Shown: piece by piece, positions 26,353 through 36,045 of the stretch | How the letters are laid out: each line of letters starts with the position of its first letter | How positions within the stretch are numbered: the stretch's first letter is position 1 | Source of the DNA: Desulfurococcales archaeon | GTDB lineage: Archaea > Thermoproteota > Thermoprotei_A > Sulfolobales > AG1 | NCBI GenBank assembly: GCA_009903825.1 | Contig: WYEN01000103.1 | Span: 1 to 37,785 of the forward strand | DNA: 37,785 nt | Direction of reading: 5' to 3' | Translations under genes and position numbers: made by a program | The notes under the pieces: model-generated | Databases searched by the model: none | What the model was told of the DNA's origin: nothing | What the model saw: only the letters and a program-made list of their open reading frames with translations

Positions 26353-27330
26353 TCAACATCTTTTTATGCTTTCTCTAAGTCTCTCAGCATTCTCCTCAGG
26401 ATCATAATCATATGTGAAGTTTCCACCACCGATCTCCATTCCAGCGGCATATTTAAGTTTGTTCTCTTCTCTTAATAAACCATAGATCTCTATATGAAGA
26501 TGATAATACTCGAATGCTTTTTTAAGTGGAGATTGATGAAGAACCATTATATATGGAGTAGATTTGCTTGCGAAAAGTTTTTTAAAACCACACAATGTTT
26601 TTCTAAGGATCTCTGCGAAAAGATCTATCTCTTCATCATCTAGCTCTGTGAGAAGACCTATATGTCTCTTAGGATATATATGTGCCTCAAAAGGCCAGTG
26701 AGAATAAAATGGCATAAATGAGATCCATCTCTCGTTCTCTGTAAGGATCCTTATTTTATCATTTTTCTCAACCTCGATCAGGTCGCAGAAGAGACATCTC
26801 TTATTCTCTCTCCAATATGCTCTGGCACTCATGATCTCTCTCATAACTCTCGAGGGAACTATGGGGAGAACATAGATCTGGCTGTGAGGATGCGTTAATG
26901 AAACTCCTATCTCACTTCCTTTGTTTCTAAACCATAGAAAATATTTCGCATATTTCTTAGTAGATTCTTCTCTTATTTTATCAATTATCAATCTAATGAT
27001 CTTTGCGATATGTTCTTTAGGAAGATCGCTTATATCATCAAGATCATGCTCAGGCGTCTCAATAACAACATAACATTTTCCCACAGCTCTTCTCTTTCTA
27101 TAGAAATAATGTGGATGAGGCTCTGGAGCATCTTCTCTAAGCATTGGATATCTATTCTCTAGTATAAGAACATCCCATCCATATCCTGTCTCAGGAGCTC
27201 CTGGACAAAACGGGCAGAAGTTTTTAGGCTGCCAAGGTCTTCTTCTTCTAGCATCTGAGACCAGAACCCATTCTCTTAACGTAGGATCCCATCTAAGCTC
27301 CATAAGATCTTTTTTATCAAAATCTTTCAT
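26353..27330 (-). CDS. galT: Galactose-1-phosphate uridylyltransferase
   Basis: This 325-aa HIT-superfamily enzyme has the nucleophile motif HPHSQIY (147-153, with the second His as the uridylylated residue), zinc cysteines CPFC (39-42), RCLFC near 180 and EAHIYPKRH in the second domain. It swaps UMP between UDP-glucose and galactose-1-phosphate. Its start overlaps the end of galK by 14 bases, so it is co-translated with it. No epimerase gene is in view. Confidence 0.93.
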   Translation of the reverse strand: MKDFDKKDLMELRWDPTLREWVLVSDARRRRPWQPKNFCPFCPGAPETGYGWDVLILENRYPMLREDAPEPHPHYFYRKRRAVGKCYVVIETPEHDLDDISDLPKEHIAKIIRLIIDKIREESTKKYAKYFLWFRNKGSEIGVSLTHPHSQIYVLPIVPSRVMREIMSARAYWRENKRCLFCDLIEVEKNDKIRILTENERWISFMPFYSHWPFEAHIYPKRHIGLLTELDDEEIDLFAEILRKTLCGFKKLFASKSTPYIMVLHQSPLKKAFEYYHLHIEIYGLLREENKLKYAAGMEIGGGNFTYDYDPEENAERLRESIKRC

Positions 27331-28594
27331 CTACTCTAACACCTTCATCAATCTTCACAATCCATCCTCTGGAAACAAGCTTCTCATCAAGCACTCTCCT
27401 AAGGATCTTCTGAGCCTTCTTATGATCATCTGCTAAGGCAATTATAGAGCCTCCCATTCCAGCTCCAGAGATCTTTGCTCCTAGACCTCCTAGGTCAATA
27501 ATTTTTTTGACGACAAGATCTATAGTCGGCAGACTCACATCATATAATCTGCTTAGAAGAGAATGTTGATATGTCATTATGATCCCTAGAAGTCTTAGTC
27601 TATCTTCAGTCAAAAAGATCTTTTTGTTAAGAAAGATTCTTAGTTCATCAACAAGATAACTCATGTTCTCAAGATCAATTTTCTCTCCACGTAATATTCT
27701 CAAGGCGTCTTCAGTAGATCTTTGCATTTTCAATGTGAATAATATTCTGTTTCCATATGGATAAGGCATGTTAATAAGATAATGCTCAATCTTCTCAAGA
27801 TCTATATCCTCCCACATAGTATCATAATAATGCGTCCCAAGGCCTCTCTTAAGATCTTCCGGCAGAACATTTTTTAAAAGCTCTAATGCATAATCAATCT
27901 CTCTCTGTCTCTTAGGATGTATATCACCAGTGCTATGTCTAATACCAGTGTCTAAAACTATGAAAACTCCCTCATTAAAGTCTATGTTCTCAACTCTATA
28001 GGGAGGTCTTGTCTCTATCTTCACCACTCCTCCAAAGGCCGACGTATATTGATCAAGTCTTCCACATGGTATCCCAAGAACATCATGTTCAGCTATGTAA
28101 GCAAGCTCAGCAATCTGATGTATGTCGAGACCTAGTTTAAAAAGCTGATTCAAGCCGTATATGAGAGATACCAACAATGTCCCGCTGCTCCCTAGCCCAG
28201 ATCCTATCGAGACCTCACTAGATATATAGGCGTAGAAAGGCTGGATCTCGAAATTCTTAAGTCTCAAACTTATCACAGAAGCTCTGATATAGTTTCCGAA
28301 AAACTTTTCTCTTAAAATCTCTGGTCTGTCAGGTGAGAATGTGTCTACATATCTCTCGCCAAGATCTCTCATATTTCTAGAGATTATCACATTCTTATCA
28401 GAACGAGATCTTCCTAAAACGACATATGTTCTTAGATTAATAGCTGCTCCAACAACCGGAAGACCTTTATAATCTTGATGAGTATTTAAAAAATCTATTC
28501 TGCCAGGTGCCGAGACTATCAACTCAGGATCTGATGAGAAGAACTCTCTGTATTCTTCAACAAGATCTTTTGTAAAGATCTTTGGCATGTTCAT
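27317..28594 (-). CDS. galK: Galactokinase (GHMP family)
   Basis: This 425-aa GHMP kinase has the substrate loop APGRIDFLNTHQDYKG (29-44), where the usual GEHTDY is NTHQDY, the phosphate loop GSGLGSSGTLL (131-141) and the third motif KISGAGMGGS near 376-385. It is longer than typical galactokinases of about 350 aa. Pairing with galT makes galactose the likely substrate, but the altered loop leaves room for another sugar. ATG 28594 has GATGAG just upstream and a TATA box at 28637-28645. Confidence 0.85.
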   Translation of the reverse strand: MNMPKIFTKDLVEEYREFFSSDPELIVSAPGRIDFLNTHQDYKGLPVVGAAINLRTYVVLGRSRSDKNVIISRNMRDLGERYVDTFSPDRPEILREKFFGNYIRASVISLRLKNFEIQPFYAYISSEVSIGSGLGSSGTLLVSLIYGLNQLFKLGLDIHQIAELAYIAEHDVLGIPCGRLDQYTSAFGGVVKIETRPPYRVENIDFNEGVFIVLDTGIRHSTGDIHPKRQREIDYALELLKNVLPEDLKRGLGTHYYDTMWEDIDLEKIEHYLINMPYPYGNRILFTLKMQRSTEDALRILRGEKIDLENMSYLVDELRIFLNKKIFLTEDRLRLLGIIMTYQHSLLSRLYDVSLPTIDLVVKKIIDLGGLGAKISGAGMGGSIIALADDHKKAQKILRRVLDEKLVSRGWIVKIDEGVRVDERF

Positions 28595-28636
28595 TTCTCA
28601 TCTTCTAAATAAACTAGCTTTACTAAGAGTATTATA

Positions 28637-28645
28637 GTTTTATAG
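28637..28645 (-). promoter_or_regulatory. TATA box of galK-galT
   Basis: Minus-strand CTATAAAAC is a strong archaeal TATA box. Transcription about 25 bases on would leave a leader of roughly 20 nt with the GATGAG site before ATG 28594. Confidence 0.5.
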
Positions 28646-28876
28646 ATATCGAATCTCATAGTTTAATTTATATATCTATTTTTTAAAGAAACATCTAAAC
28701 TGTATGCATATAAGTATCTTACTCCTAGAGGCATCGTTCGGTCTATTTTCATAATCTCATGCAAATTATTTATCAAGATTTTTCATAATCTGGCTATTAA
28801 TGAGTCTGAGGGCTATAATTTTTAATATTTCTTAAAAAATTTTAATGAGATATCTCTAAGGGTAGAGGTGTCCACT

Positions 28877-30637
28877 ATGAAAGGATCTTATAAAGATCTT
28901 ATGGATATTCTAGAGAAACTGGTTAGCCAGCATCCATATATATTGTTAGGCGTTGATCAGAGGGAGAGGATAATATACTATACTAACGAGGGAGGATTCG
29001 CCAGCATATGGATTTATGATCAGAAGGAGAATATTAAGAAGAGAATTACTGACTATCCGATACTATGGGCTTCTGACGTCTCCAGAGATCTTAGGAGACT
29101 AGTTTTTACTAGAGATGTTGGGAAAGGCAGAGAGCTTCAACATATTGGCGAGATAGATCTTTTGAATGATAAAGTGAAGATCTATGATAATATAGAGCCT
29201 ATGAGGATCTTTAGTTTCGCAGTTGATGAAGAAAAAATTGTTTTTACAGGAGCGACTATGAAAGACATAGGTCTATATATGATCAAGAGAGACTCTGTGG
29301 AGAAACTTGCTGTGATGCCAGCTTTTGCATCTATAAATGATGTTAGAGAAGATCTGATTGTTGGCTCAGGAGTTTTGATGAAGAATCCTAAGTCTTCAGA
29401 GCTTTTCATATATAATATCTCGACAAATAATCTAGAGGTTTTGACGCCTAAAGAGGGCAGCGTCAATAGAACTCCTATAATTTTGAGTGATAGAAAAATT
29501 CTTTTCCAATCAAATTATCAGGATCCTGACAGGATGAGACTTGTAGAGCTAGATCCAGAGGCTAGATTGTTTAGAGAGAAGATTTTTGATAATAAAGATC
29601 TTGAGAGATATGATCCTGTGGAGTATATATTTATGAGAGATTTTAATGATAAGATCCTTGTGATAGGAAAGAGAGAAGGAAGATCCAGAATATTTGTCAA
29701 CGGCGTCGAGATAAACACTTTGAAAGGAATGATTCTTGGGTCGTTTCTATTTAAAGACAGGATCTATTACACATATACCAACATATACAGACCTGCCAGG
29801 GTAATAATATATGAGAACGGAGTTAATAGAGAGGTCATTGGATCAAGAGTTGATGAAGATCTTGAGAAGAGATTTGGTGATGTAGAGTTCACATACATAA
29901 GATCTTTAGATGGTCTCAAGATCCCTGTGTATATAGCTAGAAGCAATATATATGATCAGACGAAGACTGGTGTAGTATATATCCATGGAGGCCCCTGGTC
30001 TGAGGTTGCTGACAGTTGGAGCATAATGATAGCATCTCTAGTAGCCATGGGCTTTAACGTTATAGCACCAAACTTCAGAGGGTCGACAGGTTATGGAGAG
30101 AGCTTCAGATTGCTTGACATCGGAGATCCTGGCGGAGGAGATCTTCTTGATATAGAGGCTTCTGCAAAATATGCGTTAGAAAACAAACTTGGTGAAAAAC
30201 TTTTTGTGATGGGATACAGCTATGGAGGATATATGACTCTTTGGACAATGTTCAACAAGCCAGAACTTTTTGAATGTGGCGTCGCTGGTGCGGCAGTAGC
30301 TGACTGGGAGGAGATGTATGATCTAAGTGATGCAGTATTCAGATCTTTCATAGACATATTGTTTGACAACAAAAGACATCTTCTTAAAGAGAGGTCTCCG
30401 ATAACTAAGGCTGAGAATCTTTCGAAGCCTTTATGTATCATTCAGCCTCAGAATGATACTAGAACTCCTCTGAAGCCTGTCATGAAGCTTGCCATGAAGC
30501 TTCTGGAGAATGGAAAGAGTTTTGAGATGCATATAATTCCTGACATGGGTCATATAGTAAGCTCTATAGATGATGCTGTGAAAATACTTCTTCCAGCAAT
30601 GATATTCTTCAGAAGATGTGTTGAGAAAAACAGATAA
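28877..30637 (+). CDS. S9-family acylaminoacyl/prolyl-oligopeptidase-type peptidase
   Basis: This 586-aa protein has an N-terminal beta-propeller (about 25-320) and a C-terminal alpha/beta-hydrolase. The triad is S448 in GYSYGGYM, D527 in PQNDTRTP and H559 in DMGH; HGGPW and PNFRGSTGYG are family oxyanion-region motifs. It should cleave short or N-acylated peptides in the cytoplasm, since no signal peptide is present. I place the start at ATG 28877 rather than GTG 28868 because AGAGGTG (28864-28870) sits six bases before it as ribosome-binding site. The end is five bases from a convergent small gene. Confidence 0.9.
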   Translation: MKGSYKDLMDILEKLVSQHPYILLGVDQRERIIYYTNEGGFASIWIYDQKENIKKRITDYPILWASDVSRDLRRLVFTRDVGKGRELQHIGEIDLLNDKVKIYDNIEPMRIFSFAVDEEKIVFTGATMKDIGLYMIKRDSVEKLAVMPAFASINDVREDLIVGSGVLMKNPKSSELFIYNISTNNLEVLTPKEGSVNRTPIILSDRKILFQSNYQDPDRMRLVELDPEARLFREKIFDNKDLERYDPVEYIFMRDFNDKILVIGKREGRSRIFVNGVEINTLKGMILGSFLFKDRIYYTYTNIYRPARVIIYENGVNREVIGSRVDEDLEKRFGDVEFTYIRSLDGLKIPVYIARSNIYDQTKTGVVYIHGGPWSEVADSWSIMIASLVAMGFNVIAPNFRGSTGYGESFRLLDIGDPGGGDLLDIEASAKYALENKLGEKLFVMGYSYGGYMTLWTMFNKPELFECGVAGAAVADWEEMYDLSDAVFRSFIDILFDNKRHLLKERSPITKAENLSKPLCIIQPQNDTRTPLKPVMKLAMKLLENGKSFEMHIIPDMGHIVSSIDDAVKILLPAMIFFRRCVEKNR

Positions 30638-30642
30638 ATTTT

Positions 30643-30972
30643 TTATATTATTCTGAATCTTATTTTTCTATTCTTAATAATCTCATAGACATGTTGAAAC
30701 AGATCTACACATCTGACAGGCTCTCTACATTCTATACGGCCCACAGCTTTTAATAATCCTCTTATAAATGAGATCTGGATGTTCTGAGTAGACTCTTCTG
30801 AAAAATTGATCTTCATGAGAATATTTTCATCTCCATATACAAGTCCTGACGAGGTCAACACGATCCTGGCCCCCGGCTTCTGTAGAATTGTCACAAGCTC
30901 ATTTAGAAGTCCCATATATTCTTCTGCAGTGCTGAAGTATATCTCAAAAACTATCTCAAAAGACATTTTCAT
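30643..30972 (-). CDS. Hypothetical 109-aa protein
   Basis: A compact acidic-to-mixed protein with no membrane segment and one near-C-terminal cysteine pair (C88, C94) in IECREPVRCVD. The alternation of strands and helices suggests a small alpha/beta fold, but no family is recognised. It is divergent from the flavin-reductase-like gene (45 bp between start codons) and convergent with the S9 peptidase gene. Codon use resembles the neighbours, so it is likely a real gene. Confidence 0.6.
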   Translation of the reverse strand: MKMSFEIVFEIYFSTAEEYMGLLNELVTILQKPGARIVLTSSGLVYGDENILMKINFSEESTQNIQISFIRGLLKAVGRIECREPVRCVDLFQHVYEIIKNRKIRFRII

Positions 30973-31017
30973 TCTATTTTAATTTAAGTCTCTCAAGTAT
31001 ATATATGAGGTGATGTG

Positions 31018-31575
31018 ATGAGCTATGTTGAGTATAGACACGTCTTTTATAGACCTCTTCATCCCAGGCCCACGATAGTCATAGGATCTTTATGTCCTGG
31101 AGAAAAGATCAATTTTATGCCTGCATCATGGAACATGCCTGTCTCTGAAAAGCCTCCCACTATAGCAGTGTCAGTCTATAGAGAGACTTTCACATATAAA
31201 TGTCTTGAGTATCATCCTGAGGCAACTATAAATGTGGCAACAATTGATCAATATCAACTGATTTATGATATAGGAAGTGTGTCGGGAGAAGACGTTGACA
31301 AGATATCTAAATATAATATCAAAACTGTGCCGAGCAAACTGATCAAGCCTCCAGGTCTCGAAGGGTCGTTGGCAATCTACGAGACAAAGATAATCAACAA
31401 GCTGGACGTTGGAGAGACAAGGATCTATGTTTTTGAGGTTCTTCTAGTGAAAGTTTTAGAAGGATTTGTAGACGAGTACGGGCCTCTTCTAGATAAAACC
31501 AATATTCTTCTTCATGGCGTTGGAAGAGTTTTTTATAAGGTTGATCCTAAGAAGATATTTGCTAAAAAAAGATGA
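31018..31575 (+). CDS. Flavin-reductase-like FMN-binding protein
   Basis: This 185-aa protein has the DIM6/NTAB (flavin reductase) split-barrel pattern: PRPTIVIGS, then MPASWNMPVSEKPPTIAVSV, ETFTYKCLEYHPEATINV and a late GxG strand region. Such archaeal proteins bind FMN and reduce it or act in small redox steps. The partner is unknown. ATG 31018 is preferred over GTG 31015 since GAGGTGAT ends three bases before it. It is transcribed toward the M20 gene, 63 bp downstream. Confidence 0.8.
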   Translation: MSYVEYRHVFYRPLHPRPTIVIGSLCPGEKINFMPASWNMPVSEKPPTIAVSVYRETFTYKCLEYHPEATINVATIDQYQLIYDIGSVSGEDVDKISKYNIKTVPSKLIKPPGLEGSLAIYETKIINKLDVGETRIYVFEVLLVKVLEGFVDEYGPLLDKTNILLHGVGRVFYKVDPKKIFAKKR

Positions 31576-31638
31576 TTTTTCAATCCATATATAATCCTGA
31601 TTAAGATATTAATAGATGACAGTCTTGAGGGATAGATC

Positions 31639-33012
31639 TTGGAGAGAAAATCTTTGATCAAGGAGAAGGCTTCTTCGTATATAAAAAAAAATCTCTCTAG
31701 ATACATAGATCTTTTGAGAGAGCTTGTCTCAATACCTTCTGTCTCAGCATATGCTAAAGATGAGATGAGAAAATGTTCTGAATATATCTCAGATGTTTTG
31801 AGAGAAAAAGGTTTTAAAACAGAGATCGTCAGTGGAGGAGGTCATCCCGCGGTTCTTGCTGAGATAGGGAGAGGATCTAGGACGATCTTGATATATAATC
31901 ATTATGATGTTCAGCCTCCAGATCCTTTGGATCAATGGTCTTCAAATCCTTTTCAACTTGATATCAGAGGAGAACATCTTGTTGGAAGAGGAGTAGCTGA
32001 TAACAAAGGAAATATTGTTGCTAGAATAGCCGCAATAGACTCTATCTATGAACATATTGATGAGCTGGGTCTGAGGATAAAGATGTTTATCGAAGGTGAA
32101 GAAGAGATCGGCTCTCCAACTTTAGAGAAGATCGTTGAGATGAGAAGAGAGTGGCTGAAGGCTGATGGAGGCTTCTGGGAGACAGGTTATCTTCGTAGAG
32201 ATGGAAGGCTAGGGATCTCGTTAGGATTTAAAGGCATGCTTTATATAGAGCTGATCATTAGAGGAGCTTCTAGAGATGTTCATAGCGGGAATGCTCCTCT
32301 GATCCCTAATCCTGTCTGGAGAATGGCTAGACTGCTTACATATCTGAAGAGAGAAGACAGATCTATACTTGTCCCAGGCTTCTATGATGATATTGATCAG
32401 GATTTTATAAGAGAGTCTGAAGAGATCATTAGAGAACTTGATTATGAAGAGCTTGAGGAGATGAAGAGCGAGCTTGGGCTTAAAGAGTTTGTGAGAGGAT
32501 TAAAAGGTTTGGAGGCTCTTCGAGAGCTTTACACAAGACCTTCTCTAAACGTCTCAGGACTATACTCTGGATACACAGGCAGAGGCAGCAAGACTATTGT
32601 GCCATCAACTGCTGGCGTGAAAATTGATATAAGACCTGTTCCAGGCCAAGATCCTAAGAAGATCTTTGATAAATTAAAGGAGTATCTTGAGAGATTAGGC
32701 TTCACAGATATAGAGTATATAATTCACAGCTCTTATCCCGCAGGTTATACAAAGATTAATGAGAAGATCGTGAGAAAATCTGTTGAGGCTGCCGAAGAGG
32801 TTTATAAGAAGCCTCCTGTCATAACTCCTCTCTCAGCCGGGTCAGGACCTATCTATCTTTTCACAAATATATTGAGAATACCTATGACCGGGGCTGGGGT
32901 AGGCTATTACGGCTCGAGAGCTCATGCTCCAGATGAGAACATAAGGATCAATGATTTCATCAATGGAGTTAGACATGTCGCGTACACCTTAATCAACTTC
33001 TCTCTAGACTGA
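31639..33012 (+). CDS. M20-family dipeptidase/deacylase
   Basis: This 457-aa metallopeptidase shows NHYDVQPPDP (zinc H and D), GRGVADNKGN (bridging D), EGEEEIGSP (catalytic E), DVHSGN in the lid and RAHAPDENI at the end. The DVQPP and VHSG pattern matches the carnosine-dipeptidase-like branch more closely than DapE. TTG 31639 is the start, with GAGGGAT six bases before it and a TATA-like CATATATAAT at 31586-31595. Its closeness to an oligopeptide importer and S9 peptidase suggests final dipeptide hydrolysis. Confidence 0.88.
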   Translation: MERKSLIKEKASSYIKKNLSRYIDLLRELVSIPSVSAYAKDEMRKCSEYISDVLREKGFKTEIVSGGGHPAVLAEIGRGSRTILIYNHYDVQPPDPLDQWSSNPFQLDIRGEHLVGRGVADNKGNIVARIAAIDSIYEHIDELGLRIKMFIEGEEEIGSPTLEKIVEMRREWLKADGGFWETGYLRRDGRLGISLGFKGMLYIELIIRGASRDVHSGNAPLIPNPVWRMARLLTYLKREDRSILVPGFYDDIDQDFIRESEEIIRELDYEELEEMKSELGLKEFVRGLKGLEALRELYTRPSLNVSGLYSGYTGRGSKTIVPSTAGVKIDIRPVPGQDPKKIFDKLKEYLERLGFTDIEYIIHSSYPAGYTKINEKIVRKSVEAAEEVYKKPPVITPLSAGSGPIYLFTNILRIPMTGAGVGYYGSRAHAPDENIRINDFINGVRHVAYTLINFSLD

Positions 33013-33113
33013 TTCTTCTAATCAAATGATCTATGTGAAGATCCCTGTTAAAAGTTACTTATCGACTAATTTTTAAACTCTGAAGCAGTTTTAATAACTC
33101 GGTTGTGATTGTT

Positions 33114-35012
33114 ATGAGAAGATCTGGAGATCAATTATTTAAAATTCTAAGTCTCATAATAATCTCTCTGATAATACTAGGAATCGGCTCGGCAATGTCG
33201 TTTGTAAGTGGTCAGCAACAAATTATAGAGCTTAAGATCGGAATGCCTGATCAGATTGATAATTTCAATCCTCTCATAGGAACTTTTGCTGCTGCAGGTT
33301 TTGTAAGAGGATTATTATATGACACGCTTCTATATGTATATACCAACGGCACCTACGGCCCATGGCTTGCTGAGAGCTATTCTATTGATACACAAAATCT
33401 GACTATAACATTTAAATTAAGACCTAATCTGAAGTGGCATGATGGATATCCTCTCACTTCAAAAGATGTTGTGTTCACTTTCAATCTGATCTTGAAATCT
33501 AATTACTCTGATAAACTTGATAAATGGAACCTTAGAAAATATATAAGTGATGTATATGCATTAGATGATAGAACAGTTGTCTTCAAGCTTTCACAACCTT
33601 TTGCACCAGCATTATTCTATGTCTCAGCATTGATACCGATTCTCCCAGAACACATATGGTCTCAGGTTGATCCTACGACGTTTAAGAACATGGATAATCC
33701 CATCGGAAGCGGGCCATTCAAATTCTTAAGATACACGCCAGGTGTATCAATAGAGCTGGTTGCAAATCCAGATTTCTTCTTGGGCAAGCCTAAGATTGAT
33801 AAAATAACAATTATCTTGTACAAGAGTACTGACACACTGATGCTTGCTCTACAGAGAGGCGATATAGATGCTATAACAGCAACTACAGTCGCTCCAGAAC
33901 TTGTTCCTGTGCTTATCAGAGATCCTAACATAAGAATTGTTATTCTAAACGGCTCTGGAGTTCTCAGATGGATAGGTTTTAACAATGATAAATATCCGTT
34001 TAATATCAGAGAGTTCAGAGAAGCAATAGCATATGCTGTTGATAAAAAAGCTCTTGTGAACACAGTCATGTTAGGATATGCATGGCCAGCAACTGATGGA
34101 TGGATACAGCCTTTATTCGGCATATGGTATGATCCAAACGTCACTTACAGACCTCAGAACTTTACAAAAGCTAATGAGATATTAGATAGTCTAGGCTTTA
34201 AACCAGGTCCTGACGGCATAAGAGTGACGCCGAACGGTACAAGACTCAGCTTCACAATACTTACAATATCAGGCGTAACAGAGTTTGAGAGAAGCGCCGA
34301 GCTGTTAGCAGGCTGGCTTAAGAAAATTGGTATTGACGCGAAAGTATCAGCTCAGGCTCTTGGCACAGTTGATCAGTTGGAAGGCGTCGGAGATTTTGAC
34401 ATTGGTTTCATGGGGATAGGAATGTCGATAACAACTGATGTAGACTGGTATTTATATGAGAGATTCCACAGCTCACAAGCTCCGCCAATAGGTCAGTATG
34501 CTGCTAGAAACTGGGCTAGATATAGAAATCCTGAGATGGACAAGCTTTTAGAGCTTGAGAGAACAACAATGGATCCTAATGCTAGAAGAGAAATTGTATA
34601 TAAGATCCAGGAGTTGATAGCAAAAGATCTTCCTGTACTCACATTATATGTCAAGTATTCTATGACAGCATATAGAACTGATAGATTTGTCAATTGGAAC
34701 GAGGCTGAGGGCCCGACGAGCAAGATATCATTACTACAGGTATCTCCTAAAAAACCTGAGATCATAACACAGACACAGGTGGTGACACAGATCACGACAC
34801 AGACACAGATAATTGGTCAAACAGCTACTCAAGTAGTTGTTCAGACGCAGGTGGTGACACAAACGCCGAGTGCTCAGACTGTTGTTCAGACTGTGACAGC
34901 ACCAGTGTCAACTCCGGCACCATCTATCTCATCAGATGTGTTAATCGCTGTGATTGTCGTGTTGGTAATAATCATCATAGGTCTAGCAGTCTATCTTATG
35001 AGAAGAAAATAA
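33114..35012 (+). CDS. Oligopeptide ABC transporter substrate-binding protein
   Basis: This 632-aa family-5 solute-binding protein has a signal segment (about 8-32 from this start), the DppA/OppA core with LAESYSID, LKWHDGYPLTSKDVVFTF and IGSGPFKF, a Gln/Thr-rich linker (about 552-602) and a C-terminal membrane helix followed by RRK. The linker contains two 20-base direct repeats differing by one base (34770-34789 and 34842-34861). Crenarchaeal binding proteins are often tethered by such a stalk. ATG 33114 is chosen over GTG 33105 because GTGAT lies four bases upstream. The permease gene follows after seven bases. Confidence 0.92.
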   Translation: MRRSGDQLFKILSLIIISLIILGIGSAMSFVSGQQQIIELKIGMPDQIDNFNPLIGTFAAAGFVRGLLYDTLLYVYTNGTYGPWLAESYSIDTQNLTITFKLRPNLKWHDGYPLTSKDVVFTFNLILKSNYSDKLDKWNLRKYISDVYALDDRTVVFKLSQPFAPALFYVSALIPILPEHIWSQVDPTTFKNMDNPIGSGPFKFLRYTPGVSIELVANPDFFLGKPKIDKITIILYKSTDTLMLALQRGDIDAITATTVAPELVPVLIRDPNIRIVILNGSGVLRWIGFNNDKYPFNIREFREAIAYAVDKKALVNTVMLGYAWPATDGWIQPLFGIWYDPNVTYRPQNFTKANEILDSLGFKPGPDGIRVTPNGTRLSFTILTISGVTEFERSAELLAGWLKKIGIDAKVSAQALGTVDQLEGVGDFDIGFMGIGMSITTDVDWYLYERFHSSQAPPIGQYAARNWARYRNPEMDKLLELERTTMDPNARREIVYKIQELIAKDLPVLTLYVKYSMTAYRTDRFVNWNEAEGPTSKISLLQVSPKKPEIITQTQVVTQITTQTQIIGQTATQVVVQTQVVTQTPSAQTVVQTVTAPVSTPAPSISSDVLIAVIVVLVIIIIGLAVYLMRRK

Positions 35013-35064
35013 ATATTTTTTGAATATATTTAACATAATCTTTTTTTATAAAGAGGGCTTGTAT

Positions 35065-36042
35065 ATGAATCCTTATATATATAAAAGGATCATAAGATCT
35101 ATCGTGGTATTCTTTATAATTCTCATTATAAATTTTATTCTTCCAAGAGCTATGCCTGGAAATCCCGCCTCAATACTTGCTAATCAATATAATCTTCCTG
35201 CCGCCACTGTAGAAATATTGATAAAAGAGTGGAAGCTTGACGCACCATTATATGAGCAGTTTATAGCATATATAAAAAGTCTTTTCACAGGACAATGGGG
35301 ATATAGCTATCAGTATTATCCCAGAACTGTCTATGAGATTGTTATGGAGAGACTTCCATGGACTCTTCTTCTTCAGGGCACGACAACAGTCACAGTAGGT
35401 TTGACAGGTATTCTTCTAGGCATATTAGCTGGATGGAGAAGAGGCAAGATCTCTGACACACTTATAACATTGTCAGCTGTGATAGTATATGCTATACCAT
35501 ATTACTGGCTTGCTCTCTTGCTTCAATATTTCTTGGGATACAAGCTGAGGCTATTCCCAATCAGTCAGGCTCTCACGCCGGGGGCTGTGTATAATTCATG
35601 GTTTGATTATGTAGTTGATGTGTTAAGACATCTTGCTCTGCCTGTTCTCGCAGTCACATTAACAGCCTACGCCTCTTACACGCTTATAACAAGAAATACC
35701 ATGATAGATCTTTTAGGCGAAGATTTCGTCTTTGTATCAAGAGCTATGGGGCTTCCTGAGAACAAGATCATGAGAATGGTGGCTAGAAACGCTATGTTGC
35801 CACCGATCACTATGTTGACTATAAGAGTCGGCTATATAATTGGAGGAGCGGTGATCACTGAGACAATATTCTCATATCCAGGTCTCGGATATCTTATTTA
35901 TCAATCAATTATATATAAAGATTATCCAGTGTTGAACGCTGCATTCTTCATGTTGTCAGTAACGATCATACTGGCTAATCTAGCCGCGGACTTCATATAC
36001 ATGTTTCTAGATCCGAGGATAAGATATGGAGAGAGGAGATGA
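35065..36042 (+). CDS. Oligopeptide ABC transporter permease, DppB type
   Basis: This 325-aa permease has six predicted helices, an N-terminal PRAMPGNPA segment and the cytoplasmic coupling loop followed by GYIIGGAVITETIFSYPGLG near the C-terminus. The frame opens at TTG 35020, but ATG 35065 (MNPYIYKR) matches the usual DppB N-terminus and has AGAGGG a few bases before it. It pairs with the DppC-type permease whose TTG start is three bases after this gene's stop. Confidence 0.92.
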   Translation: MNPYIYKRIIRSIVVFFIILIINFILPRAMPGNPASILANQYNLPAATVEILIKEWKLDAPLYEQFIAYIKSLFTGQWGYSYQYYPRTVYEIVMERLPWTLLLQGTTTVTVGLTGILLGILAGWRRGKISDTLITLSAVIVYAIPYYWLALLLQYFLGYKLRLFPISQALTPGAVYNSWFDYVVDVLRHLALPVLAVTLTAYASYTLITRNTMIDLLGEDFVFVSRAMGLPENKIMRMVARNAMLPPITMLTIRVGYIIGGAVITETIFSYPGLGYLIYQSIIYKDYPVLNAAFFMLSVTIILANLAADFIYMFLDPRIRYGERR

Positions 36043-36045
36043 TCT

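Noticed and set aside
34761-34865. Direct repeats at the end of the binding-protein gene as a CRISPR or regulatory array
   Set aside because: They encode the in-frame Gln/Thr-rich stalk and number only two, without regular spacers.
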